From Actinomycetes bacterium (lineage in GTDB: Bacteria; Actinomycetota; Thermoleophilia; Gaiellales; Gaiellaceae), in assembly GCA_030624785.1 (NCBI GenBank), contig JAUXJK010000018.1, positions 1 to 14,315 of the forward strand: a DNA stretch of 14,315 nt, read 5' to 3'. The notes beneath the pieces are model-generated. The model searched no databases, was not told the DNA's origin, and worked only from the letters and a program-made list of their open reading frames with translations. Below are positions 1-6,709 of the stretch, in pieces. The translations under genes and the position numbers were made by a program. The stretch's first letter is position 1. Every line of letters starts with the position of its first letter.

Positions 1-95
1 GCCACGGCGAGCGCGACGAGCGAAGCGACAACGGCAAACGCTAGATAGCCACCTCGAGATCTTCGAGTCTGTCGTAGGTGCTTCGCCACAGCCAT
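1..95 (-). CDS. N-terminal fragment of a membrane-anchored or exported protein
   Basis: Only the first 31 codons are inside the window; the gene runs off the left edge. The peptide starts MAVAKHLRQTRRSRGG and is followed by a hydrophobic stretch (YLAFAVVASLVALAV), so it has a basic N-terminus and then a membrane segment or signal peptide. The twin arginine is followed by SRGG and is not a convincing Tat motif. A GGAGAG ribosome site 8 bases upstream of the ATG supports the start. It lies 52 bp downstream of the zinc-ribbon gene on the same strand and could be co-transcribed with it. The function cannot be named from this fragment. Confidence 0.6.
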   Translation of the reverse strand, partial: MAVAKHLRQTRRSRGGYLAFAVVASLVALAV

Positions 96-147
96 GGTCT
101 CGACTCTCCGATGCGCCGCAGTGACAAAGAGTCTCATCCCATGTGGT

Positions 148-420
148 TCAGTTGCTCGAGTCGGACGACTCCTCGGCCCAGCCGCACGACCAGCATTCCT
201 TCACGATTCGGTAGCCGATGATCGACTGTTGCGTTCCTCGTGCCTTCTGATACAAGGGCTCGCGTCGATCCGCAATGGAACGCGCGCCGCAGTCCGCACA
301 CACATCCGGATCGCGCGCCCACGTTGTGCCGCACGCGGCGCAGGTGATCCAGATCACGTCGTCACGCGTTTCTCCGCTCAGACGCTCGGTTTCAGCACAG
401 CTAGGGCAGGCGATCTCCAT
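148..420 (-). CDS. Small zinc-ribbon protein with four CxxC knuckles
   Basis: This 90-residue protein carries four CxxC pairs at residues 5/8 (CPSC), 27/30 (CAAC), 41/44 (CADC) and 76/79 (CWSC). That is enough to build two zinc-ribbon folds. The segment between the third and fourth pair (about 50-75) is basic and ends in GYRIVKECWSCG; the C-terminus is acidic and serine-rich. No catalytic domain is visible. Regularly spaced cysteine pairs over the whole length make it unlikely to be a chance open frame. The partner could be nucleic acid or protein; nothing in the sequence decides. It diverges from the diguanylate cyclase gene with 48 bp between starts and precedes the partial membrane protein gene at the left edge. 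The ribosome site is weak. Confidence 0.7.
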   Translation of the reverse strand: MEIACPSCAETERLSGETRDDVIWITCAACGTTWARDPDVCADCGARSIADRREPLYQKARGTQQSIIGYRIVKECWSCGWAEESSDSSN

Positions 421-468
421 GTCTAGCTCAATCGAGCGAAACCTGTCGGCGAGTCAGAGGGCGGCTGG

Positions 469-1629
469 GTGATTCGAACATCCCTCATGCAGGTTACGGA
501 CACATGGCCAATGGGTGCCGATACTTTGGGTGTGAACTTCCGGCCATCACGCTCAAACCGCGAAACGATGCGCGGCCCGTTGCTCGGCCAAGCGCCTCGA
601 GGTGAGGCGCCACTGCGACGCGCTACGCCTTTTCTCGCGGCGATGCTTGCTGGCTTCGCAGCCGTGCACCTGCAGGTTCAGGAATCACGGTCGGCTTCCT
701 TTCTGATGGCGATCGTCCTCGGGGTGCTGCTCGTCGCGTCCATCCCGCTTGTTTCATGGGAGAAGCTCCCGTCGATGGCAACCACGTTGCCGCCTCTTCT
801 GCTCGTTGGAATCGTTGGGTTTCTGCGCGAGACCAGCACCGATACCGAAGCGCTCACTCCGCTGATTCTCCTGCCGGTTCTCTGGCTCGCGCTCTATGAC
901 AGCCGCCTGGGCGTGGCGTTGGGCATCAGTGCCGTTGCGCTCGCGCTCTTCGTGCCGTTCATCGCGACCGCCAACACAAGCGTGGTTCCGGGCGAGCGCC
1001 AATCGGCACTGATGTGGCTATTGGTCGCAGCATTTACCGGATTCGCGGCGAACGGCCTGGTTCGAGATCTGAGGGAGCGAGCAAATGCGTTCGAGAAGAC
1101 GAGTCGCCTGGACGCCCTTACCGGCCTCCAGAACCGACGCGCTCTGGACACGCAGCTGCCGCTCGAGACCAAACGCGCGGCCGCGCTCGACTACCCGCTC
1201 TGCATCGCCATGCTCGACCTCGACCATTTCAAGCTGTTCAACGATCACTTCGGACACCAGGCCGGCGATCGGCTGCTTGAAGAGGTCGCCGAACGATGGA
1301 ACGTGTGTCTCCGAAGCCACGACACCCTCGTCCGGTACGGCGGCGAGGAGTTCTGCGCAATTCTCCCGAATGTCACGCTCGACGGAGCCGTCCGAGTCGC
1401 AGAACGAATCCTCGAGGCGATGCCCGATGGACAGACTGTGTCGATCGGCGTCGTACAGCTCGCCCCCGCTGAGACTGCCGATGTTGCCCTCGCTCGTGCC
1501 GATACCGCCCTGTACGAAGCGAAGTGTCAGGGGCGCAACCGAGTCGCAGCCCTCCCCACTCCCGATGTCGCCGCACCTGCGTGGACGCTGAAGCTGCGAG
1601 CCTCGGCCCGAGCACCCGAAGCCGCCTAG
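469..1629 (+). CDS. Membrane diguanylate cyclase (GGDEF domain)
   Basis: Predicted to make cyclic di-GMP from two GTP at the inner membrane. About six hydrophobic segments lie between residues 54 and 196 (roughly 54-69, 76-95, 107-119, 129-143, 147-166, 180-196), followed by a short linker (RDLRERANAFEKTSRLD). The GGDEF domain covers about 210-362. It opens with DALTGLQNRRAL, carries LDLDHFKLFNDHFGHQAGD, and has an intact active-site GGEEF at 291-295. The inhibitory I-site RxxD (R282-D285) lies exactly five residues before it, so product feedback is likely. No EAL or HD-GYP domain is present. The GTG at 469 is the longest start; ATG codons at 487, 511 and 568 are also in frame and would remove part of the cytoplasmic leader without touching the first helix. 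The signal sensed by the membrane part is unknown. Confidence 0.93.
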   Translation: MIRTSLMQVTDTWPMGADTLGVNFRPSRSNRETMRGPLLGQAPRGEAPLRRATPFLAAMLAGFAAVHLQVQESRSASFLMAIVLGVLLVASIPLVSWEKLPSMATTLPPLLLVGIVGFLRETSTDTEALTPLILLPVLWLALYDSRLGVALGISAVALALFVPFIATANTSVVPGERQSALMWLLVAAFTGFAANGLVRDLRERANAFEKTSRLDALTGLQNRRALDTQLPLETKRAAALDYPLCIAMLDLDHFKLFNDHFGHQAGDRLLEEVAERWNVCLRSHDTLVRYGGEEFCAILPNVTLDGAVRVAERILEAMPDGQTVSIGVVQLAPAETADVALARADTALYEAKCQGRNRVAALPTPDVAAPAWTLKLRASARAPEAA

Positions 1630-1675
1630 GTTTTCACCGCTCGTCGCATTCCCTGGGGGCAGTCGTGCCTGCACA

Positions 1676-1697
1676 CGCCAGTGTTCACGGGCTGGCG
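1676..1697. terminator. Possible hairpin between convergent genes
   Basis: CGCCAG at 1676-1681 pairs with CTGGCG at 1692-1697 across a 10-base loop. It sits in the 89 bp between the stops of the diguanylate cyclase and the nitroreductase, where a bidirectional terminator would be useful. No T-run follows on either strand, so it is weak as an intrinsic terminator and may be chance. Confidence 0.25.
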
Positions 1698-1718
1698 ATC
1701 GAGGCGCTTCGAGGAAAC

Positions 1719-2408
1719 TCAGTTAGAGCTGGAACCCGCAGTCCAGTACTGGACGACCTGATCAGACTCGGGTCGCTTGCGCTCGAGCGGATTCTGCGTC
1801 GCCGTTCCGATGAATACAAACCCGGCGATCTGCTCGCCCTCAGCTAGGCCGAGCGTACGCTGGACGAGCGGCTCGTAGGCGTACCACTCGGTTACCCACT
1901 GAGCCGCGTAGCCACTCGCGCTCGTGGCTATGAGCAGGTTCTGGCACGCGGCACCAGCCGACAATTGCTGCTCCCACAGTGGTGTCTTGCGAGCCTGGTC
2001 CGAATCATTCTTCGCCGCCGAGACGACGCAGATCGTGACGGGCGCTCGAGCAAAACTGCCGATCTTCTCGAGCCCTTTCTCGCGTTCCTCGTCACTCACC
2101 GTAGGTTGCGTCTCGGTGTATATCTCCGAGAGACGATTGTGGAGCCGTTCACGCTCAGCGCCGAGGATGACCAGAAAGCGCCACGGTTCGAGACGCCTGT
2201 GATCTGGGACGCGCGCCCCGATTCGGAGAATGCCGTCAAGCTCGGCTCGACTCGGCCCCGGGGGACGGATCAGCCGTGCAAGGGTCGAACGTCGGGTGTT
2301 GAGCAGCTCGAGCGTGCTCTCGGAGGAACGTGATGCAGAGAGGCTGTCACCGAGAGCCGGAGAACTCGCTGTTGACGCGTCCGTGGCGTCAGGTCCCTGT
2401 GCCCCCAT
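1719..2408 (-). CDS. Nitroreductase family protein, YdjA-like
   Basis: An FMN-dependent NAD(P)H oxidoreductase of the nitroreductase superfamily; the physiological substrate is not predictable. From residue 33 it follows the E. coli YdjA pattern as I remember it: ELLNTRRS (FMN phosphate contact), LDGILRIGARVPDHRRLEPWRF, the WEQQLSAGAACQNLL helix, GYAAQW, and a closing GEQIAGFVFIGT. Length is 229 residues against about 183 for YdjA. The excess is an N-terminal Ser/Ala-rich tail of about 30 residues plus a short C-terminal tail. No in-frame ATG, GTG or TTG lies between residue 1 and the conserved core, so the tail appears real unless a CTG is used. No good ribosome site precedes the ATG. It diverges from the DUF1361 gene (84 bp between starts). 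Confidence 0.88.
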   Translation of the reverse strand: MGAQGPDATDASTASSPALGDSLSASRSSESTLELLNTRRSTLARLIRPPGPSRAELDGILRIGARVPDHRRLEPWRFLVILGAERERLHNRLSEIYTETQPTVSDEEREKGLEKIGSFARAPVTICVVSAAKNDSDQARKTPLWEQQLSAGAACQNLLIATSASGYAAQWVTEWYAYEPLVQRTLGLAEGEQIAGFVFIGTATQNPLERKRPESDQVVQYWTAGSSSN

Positions 2409-2487
2409 CGACTTCTACTCTAGGGGCGCGCTGCTCGCCCGAGTCCAAATGAACTGGAGCTCCACCCGCGATTTTGGGTCAAACTCT

Positions 2488-2492
2488 AGGAG
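2488..2492 (+). promoter_or_regulatory. Shine-Dalgarno motif abutting the DUF1361 start codon
   Basis: AGGAG directly touches the ATG at 2493, with zero spacing instead of the usual 5-9 bases. An in-frame TAG at 2487-2489 rules out any earlier start, and no usable start codon lies at normal distance downstream. Either the motif is fortuitous and the gene is translated by a leaderless or SD-independent route, or initiation is weak. Confidence 0.4.
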
Positions 2493-3191
2493 ATGACCCG
2501 ACTCCAACGCATCCGCTCACTGGCGCGACTCCACCCGTGGTTCGCAGTCGTGGGAGTGACGGTACTGGCGATCTGGCTGATCGAGCTTGTCAGCATCGTG
2601 AGTGGCGCTCCGACGCATCGCTTTCTATTGTGGAATCTATTTCTCGCCTGGATCCCGCTCCCCCTGGCCGCAGGCGCGTACGTCGCGCAGCGACTCGGAT
2701 TCGGACTGCCCGTCCTGGCCCCACTGCTGATCGGGTGGCTGCTGTTTTTCCCGAACGCGCCCTATATCGTCACGGACCTGATCCACTTCGGCGAGCTCAA
2801 TCGTGGGATCCCAGCGGAGCTCGACCTAGCGACGCTTGTCGTTGCAGCGAGCGCAGGACTGCTTGTCGGATTCGCATCGCTCTACGTGGTCCAGCGGGTA
2901 GTCGGTCGAAGGTACGGCCTCGCCGTGAGCCGGGCGAGTGTTGTGGCGGTTCTCGTGCTCTCGAGTCTCGGCGTGTACCTCGGCCGGGTGCTTCGGTGGA
3001 ACAGTTGGGACGCGCTTGCGGACCCGGGCGGAATCCTTACCGACGTCGCCACGCGCCTCGCCCATCCATTCGCGTTTCGCGAGGCCTGGATGGGCATCGC
3101 CGTCTTCGCCGTGTTCCTTCTGGTTGCGTACGCCTACACGCTGCGGCTGGCGATCAGACCGCTGGGCCAGGTGGATCGACGATCGCGTTGA
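2493..3191 (+). CDS. DUF1361 family integral membrane protein
   Basis: This 232-residue polytopic membrane protein has hydrophobic segments at about 17-37, 45-63, 71-88, 109-132, 143-161 and 198-216. It shows the signature I associate with DUF1361: NLFLAWIPLPLA, LLFFPNAPYIVTDLIHF, and LGVYLGRVLRWNSWD. The family has no established function. The motifs PNAPYIVTDL and RVLRWNSWD lie near membrane boundaries and are the likely functional residues. The ATG at 2493 is forced by an in-frame stop just upstream. Its last 38 bases overlap the 3' end of the isocitrate dehydrogenase gene on the other strand, so the two transcripts are convergent and antisense at their ends. Confidence 0.85.
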   Translation: MTRLQRIRSLARLHPWFAVVGVTVLAIWLIELVSIVSGAPTHRFLLWNLFLAWIPLPLAAGAYVAQRLGFGLPVLAPLLIGWLLFFPNAPYIVTDLIHFGELNRGIPAELDLATLVVAASAGLLVGFASLYVVQRVVGRRYGLAVSRASVVAVLVLSSLGVYLGRVLRWNSWDALADPGGILTDVATRLAHPFAFREAWMGIAVFAVFLLVAYAYTLRLAIRPLGQVDRRSR

Positions 3192-5394
3192 GGGTCGAGC
3201 TCGGACGCATCGCAGCGGCAGCGAGCGTTGGGTCGGGAGCGTAGTAGCCGCCGATGTCCATGGGCTGCCCTTGAACCGAGACGAGCTCCTCGACGATCGC
3301 GTCCTCGTTGTCCGCGAGCTCCCGCGCGAGCTGAGCAAAGTGGCCGCTCAACTCGAGATCTTCAGTCTGTTCCACCAACGCCTGAGCCCAGTAGAGCGCG
3401 AGATAGAAGTGGCTCCCACGGTTGTCTAGCTCGTTGACCTTGCGCGACGGAGATTTCCCGTTGTCAAGGAGTCGACCGGTGGCACGATCGAGTGTGTCGG
3501 CCAGGATCTTCGCCTTCGCATTTCCCGTCTGGACACTGAGATGTTCGAGTGAAACCGCAAGCGCGAGAAACTCACCCAGGGAGTCCCACCGGAGGTGGTT
3601 CTCCTTCTCGAACTGCTGCACGTGTTTGGGAGCCGAGCCGCCAGCGCCAGTCTCGAACAGGCCTCCCCCATTCATCAACGGCACGATAGAGAGCATCTTG
3701 GCGCTCGTACCGAGCTCGAGAATCGGAAAGAGATCTGTGAGGTAGTCGCGCAGCACGTTTCCGGTGACCGAGATCGTGTCTTCACCCGCCTTGATGCGCT
3801 CTAGCGAAAACAACGTTGCTTCGACCGGCGCCAGGATCTTGACCTCGAGGCCTTCTGTGTCGTGCTCGGGTAGGTACGCCTGCACCTTCTTGATCAGCTC
3901 GGCATCATGTGGCCGCGTCTCGTCGAGCCAGAACACAGCGGGCGCCCCGGTCGCTCGTGCGCGGCTGACTGCGAGCTTCACCCAATCGCGAATAGGCGCA
4001 TCCTTAACCTGACACATGCGCCAGATGTCGCCCTCCTCGACCTCGTTTTCGAGCACGACCTCGCCTGCGTCATCGAGAACGCGGACAACGCCGGCGGCTG
4101 GTACCTCGAAGGTCTTGTCATGCGACCCATATTCCTCGGCCTTCTGAGCCATGAGACCAACATTTGGAACGCTGCCCATCGACGTGGGATCAAACGCGCC
4201 GTGCTCCCTGCAGAAGTCAATGGTCGCGGCGTACACACCGGCGTAGCTGCCGTCTGGAATCACCGCTTTCGTGTCCTGAAGCGCGCCGGACGCATTCCAC
4301 ATCTGGCCGGATTCGCGAATCATCGCTGGCATTGACGCGTCGACGATGATGTCGCTCGGCACGTGAAGGTTGGTGATACCTCGATCGGAATTGACCATCG
4401 CGAGACCGGGTCCTCGCTCGTAGACGGCATCGATATCCGCTTCGATGGCTGCGCGCTTGTCCTCGGGAAGGGCCTGGATACCAGCGATCAGGTTGCCGAG
4501 ACCGTTGTTGACGTTGACACCTGCCGCGTCAAGCACGGCGCCGTGCTTGGCAAACACGTCCTCGAAGTACACCTTCACTGCGTGGCCAAAGATGATTGGA
4601 TCAGACACCTTCATCATCGTTGCCTTGAGATGCAGCGAGAAGAGCACGCCCTGCGCGCGCGCATCGTCGATCTGCTTCTTGAGGAAGTCAATCAGCGCTC
4701 TCTTGCGCATGACCGTGGCGTCGATCACCTCGGCAGCGAGCACGGGAATCGCTTCCTTTAGCACCGTGACCGTGCCGTCACCCGCGACGAGCTCGATACT
4801 CAGCGTCTCCGGGGCCGCGATCGTGATCGACTTCTCGTTCGAGCGAAAGTCGTCCGCGTTCATCTGCGACACGTGCGTCTGCGAGTTGGGGGACCACTCA
4901 CCCATCGGGTGTGGGTTCTTCCGAGCGTAGTCCTTGACGGCCTTCGGAGCGCGCCGATCGGAATTGCCCTCTCGAAGCACAGGGTTGACCGCGCTCCCCT
5001 TGATCCGCTCGTAGCGGGTTCGTGCTTCCTTCTCGTGATCGTTCGACGGTTCATCCGGATAGTCCGGCAGGTCGTAGCCTTGCGCCTGCAACTCGCCAAT
5101 GGCGGCGCGCAATTGCGGGGTCGACGCACTGATGTTTGGGAGCTTGATGATGTTCGCTTCTGGCTCGTGCGCGAGAGATCCGAGTTCGGCAAGGGCATCG
5201 GCGGCACGTTGATCTGCAGTCAGGGCCTCCGGGAAACTGGCGAGAATCCGCCCTGCAAGGGAGATGTCGCGCGTTTCCAGGCCCACGCCACAAGGCGCAG
5301 TGAACCGTTCGATGATCGGCAGGAACGAGTATGTCGCGAGAGCCGGCGCCTCGTCAGTATGCGTGTAGATGATCGTTGATGTTGTCGAGCCCAC
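3154..5394 (-). CDS. icd: Monomeric NADP-dependent isocitrate dehydrogenase
   Basis: Oxidative decarboxylation of isocitrate to 2-oxoglutarate with NADPH formation, cytoplasmic, TCA cycle. The protein is the large single-chain type (IDH-II), 746 residues, the usual family length. The start is placed at the GTG at 5394 because GGGAG precedes it by 4 bases and the family's conserved N-terminus (IIYTHTDEAPALATYS) begins a few residues later; an ATG at 5478 would add 28 unlikely residues. From memory of the Azotobacter vinelandii enzyme, the ligands are present with a constant +2 offset: S134, R147, K257, D352, R549, D550 and D554. LPNISAS and GLFETGAGGSAPKHVQQ are also intact. It ends in MRPSSTLNAIVD, as expected. 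A small unknown gene lies upstream on the same strand; the 3' end overlaps the DUF1361 gene. Confidence 0.97.
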   Translation of the reverse strand: MGSTTSTIIYTHTDEAPALATYSFLPIIERFTAPCGVGLETRDISLAGRILASFPEALTADQRAADALAELGSLAHEPEANIIKLPNISASTPQLRAAIGELQAQGYDLPDYPDEPSNDHEKEARTRYERIKGSAVNPVLREGNSDRRAPKAVKDYARKNPHPMGEWSPNSQTHVSQMNADDFRSNEKSITIAAPETLSIELVAGDGTVTVLKEAIPVLAAEVIDATVMRKRALIDFLKKQIDDARAQGVLFSLHLKATMMKVSDPIIFGHAVKVYFEDVFAKHGAVLDAAGVNVNNGLGNLIAGIQALPEDKRAAIEADIDAVYERGPGLAMVNSDRGITNLHVPSDIIVDASMPAMIRESGQMWNASGALQDTKAVIPDGSYAGVYAATIDFCREHGAFDPTSMGSVPNVGLMAQKAEEYGSHDKTFEVPAAGVVRVLDDAGEVVLENEVEEGDIWRMCQVKDAPIRDWVKLAVSRARATGAPAVFWLDETRPHDAELIKKVQAYLPEHDTEGLEVKILAPVEATLFSLERIKAGEDTISVTGNVLRDYLTDLFPILELGTSAKMLSIVPLMNGGGLFETGAGGSAPKHVQQFEKENHLRWDSLGEFLALAVSLEHLSVQTGNAKAKILADTLDRATGRLLDNGKSPSRKVNELDNRGSHFYLALYWAQALVEQTEDLELSGHFAQLARELADNEDAIVEELVSVQGQPMDIGGYYAPDPTLAAAAMRPSSTLNAIVDPPGPAV

Positions 5395-5514
5395 GGTTCT
5401 CCCTTCGCCTTCGGCGCGACCGCGGACGATACCGGGACGTCGCGCTCGGTTCTCGGCCAGTCGCGGACAAAACGTCATGAGTGAGCGTTTAGGAAGCCGG
5501 CGGGCGCGAGAGAG

Positions 5515-5769
5515 TTAGGGCTTGTTCGGGTTGAGCGGCTTCGTGCGTAAACGGCCGCGTAGCGACTCTCGCTGCCCCTTCCGCGGAGCCAACTTCGCGA
5601 CCGGAACGTCGAATGACCTGCTCTCGCCTGACGCCGACGGAGCGTACGTGACCTCGACATCTCGCGGCGAGTGGTACAGCTTCGACACGCGGACACTCGG
5701 GCCCGCGGCCACCCCATTGTGCGGGTAGGCGAGCACGACCCATTCGTCAACTCCAAAGGGCGCAGCCAT
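5515..5769 (-). CDS. Small hypothetical protein upstream of icd
   Basis: This 84-residue protein is not recognised. Several overlapping frames are open here; this one is chosen because its codons are strongly G/C-biased at third positions and its composition looks protein-like. The first 60 residues alternate hydrophobic and polar residues (WVVLAYPHNGV, VRVSKLYHSPRDVEVTY, SFDVPVAKLAP), suggesting a small beta-rich domain. The tail after residue 63 is very basic (RKGQRESLRGRLRTKPLNPNKP). It has no membrane segment or cysteines. No clear ribosome site precedes the ATG. It is 120 bp upstream of isocitrate dehydrogenase on the same strand and diverges from the crotonase gene. Confidence 0.55.
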   Translation of the reverse strand: MAAPFGVDEWVVLAYPHNGVAAGPSVRVSKLYHSPRDVEVTYAPSASGESRSFDVPVAKLAPRKGQRESLRGRLRTKPLNPNKP

Positions 5770-5788
5770 GCAGGGCGACGTTACCAGC

Positions 5789-5804
5789 GGCGCCTGATGG
5801 CGCC
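5789..5804. repeat. Perfect GGCGCC inverted repeat, 4-base loop
   Basis: Two GGCGCC hexamers flank TGAT, so the pair can form a 6-bp GC hairpin. It lies 20 bp before the ATG of the small gene at 5769 (minus) and about 100 bp before the crotonase start (plus). It could be an operator or a leader hairpin. GGCGCC is self-complementary and common in GC-rich DNA, so chance is possible. I see no convincing -35/-10 pair elsewhere in the 138-bp divergent gap. Confidence 0.3.
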
Positions 5805-5907
5805 CTAGCTACGCCGAGTATCACTGTCGCTCGCCTAGCCTACGCATTGACTCCGGCCATGAACGAGGGTCGGCGCGCACGGTCGAGCGAGGACGCTAGG
5901 AGGACGC

Positions 5908-6675
5908 ATGGACGCTGAAACTCACTTCGAAAAGGGTGTCTTGACGATCACCCTGAATCGACCGGATGCGCTGAACGCGCTCAATGACGGGATGCGCGAA
6001 CGCCTCGCGGATGGGCTCCGACGGGCGGGCGAGAGCGACGTCCGCGCAGTCGTCCTAACGGGCGCTGGGCGCGGCTTTTGCGTGGGTCAGGACCTCGGGG
6101 AGTTGAACGAGCGGCGCGACGCCATCGGGGCTCTCTTGCGTGAGCAGTACCACCCGATCGTGGAAGCGATCCGTGCTCTCGAGAAGCCTGTGATTGCAGC
6201 GGTCAATGGCCCTGCCGCCGGTGCCGGACTCTCGCTCGCTTGCGCCTGCGATATCCGGATTGCCGCTAGCAACGCGAAGTTCGTTCCGGCCTTCGTCAAC
6301 GCGGGTCTTATTCCCGACTCAGGAGGTTCCCTGTTCATTCACGGACTGCTAGGCACAGCACGAGCGTTTGAATGGATGAGCAGCGGTCGCGTTCTATCGG
6401 CGAGCGAGGCCCTGGAGTGGGGCATCGTCTCCGAGGTCATGGAACCCGAGGCGCTGGCGCCACGCGCTGCCGAGTATGGGGCGCAGTTTGCCGCCGGGCC
6501 GACGCGCGCAATCGCTCTGACCAAACGGCTCTTCGACAACGCCTCGACCGCGAGCCTCCGCGAACAACTGGAGCTCGAAGCGGAGCTTCAGTCTGCCGTC
6601 GCGGAAACCGAAGACTTCGCCGAGGGTGTCACAGCGTTTCTCGAGAAGCGCCCGGCCGAGGTCACCGGGCGCTAA
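5908..6675 (+). CDS. Enoyl-CoA hydratase/isomerase, PaaG-like
   Basis: A crotonase-superfamily enzyme acting on an acyl-CoA, 255 residues (typical). The oxyanion-hole segments are GRGFCVGQDL (54-63) and NGPAAGAGLSLA (100-111). The active-site loop reads FVPAFVNAGLIPDSGGS: the first catalytic glutamate of true hydratases is replaced (PA instead of PE) and an aspartate (D137) sits where hydratases have glycine. That IPDSGG pattern is typical of PaaG, the ring-epoxide/oxepin isomerase of phenylacetyl-CoA catabolism, and argues for isomerase over hydratase chemistry. No other paa gene is in the window, so the substrate is open. AGGAGG at 5898-5903 with 4-base spacing fixes the start. It converges on the HpaB-family gene with 33 bp between stops. 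Confidence 0.9.
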   Translation: MDAETHFEKGVLTITLNRPDALNALNDGMRERLADGLRRAGESDVRAVVLTGAGRGFCVGQDLGELNERRDAIGALLREQYHPIVEAIRALEKPVIAAVNGPAAGAGLSLACACDIRIAASNAKFVPAFVNAGLIPDSGGSLFIHGLLGTARAFEWMSSGRVLSASEALEWGIVSEVMEPEALAPRAAEYGAQFAAGPTRAIALTKRLFDNASTASLREQLELEAELQSAVAETEDFAEGVTAFLEKRPAEVTGR

Positions 6676-6679
6676 GGCC

Positions 6680-6709
6680 GGCCGCAACCGCTCACCGCGT
6701 GCTGCGGCC
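6680..6709. terminator. GC hairpin between convergent stops
   Basis: GGCCGCA (6680-6686) pairs with TGCGGCC (6703-6709) around a 16-base loop, filling the short gap between the crotonase stop and the HpaB-family stop. The position fits a shared bidirectional terminator. There is no T-run on either side, so it would be a weak or factor-assisted one. Confidence 0.35.

Noticed and set aside
52..70. Near-repeat of CTCGAGATCTTC-AGTCTG at about 52-70 and 3354-3371
   Set aside because: Both copies lie in coding sequence in unrelated contexts and differ by an indel; likely chance in CTCGAG-rich DNA.
1018..1674. Open frame of 218 codons opposite the diguanylate cyclase
   Set aside because: It lies antisense to a GGDEF domain with intact motifs and has no recognisable fold; treated as a shadow.
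5395..5478. ATG at 5478 as the start of isocitrate dehydrogenase
   Set aside because: It adds 28 Arg-rich residues absent from the family, while the GTG at 5394 has a GGGAG site and the expected N-terminus right after it.
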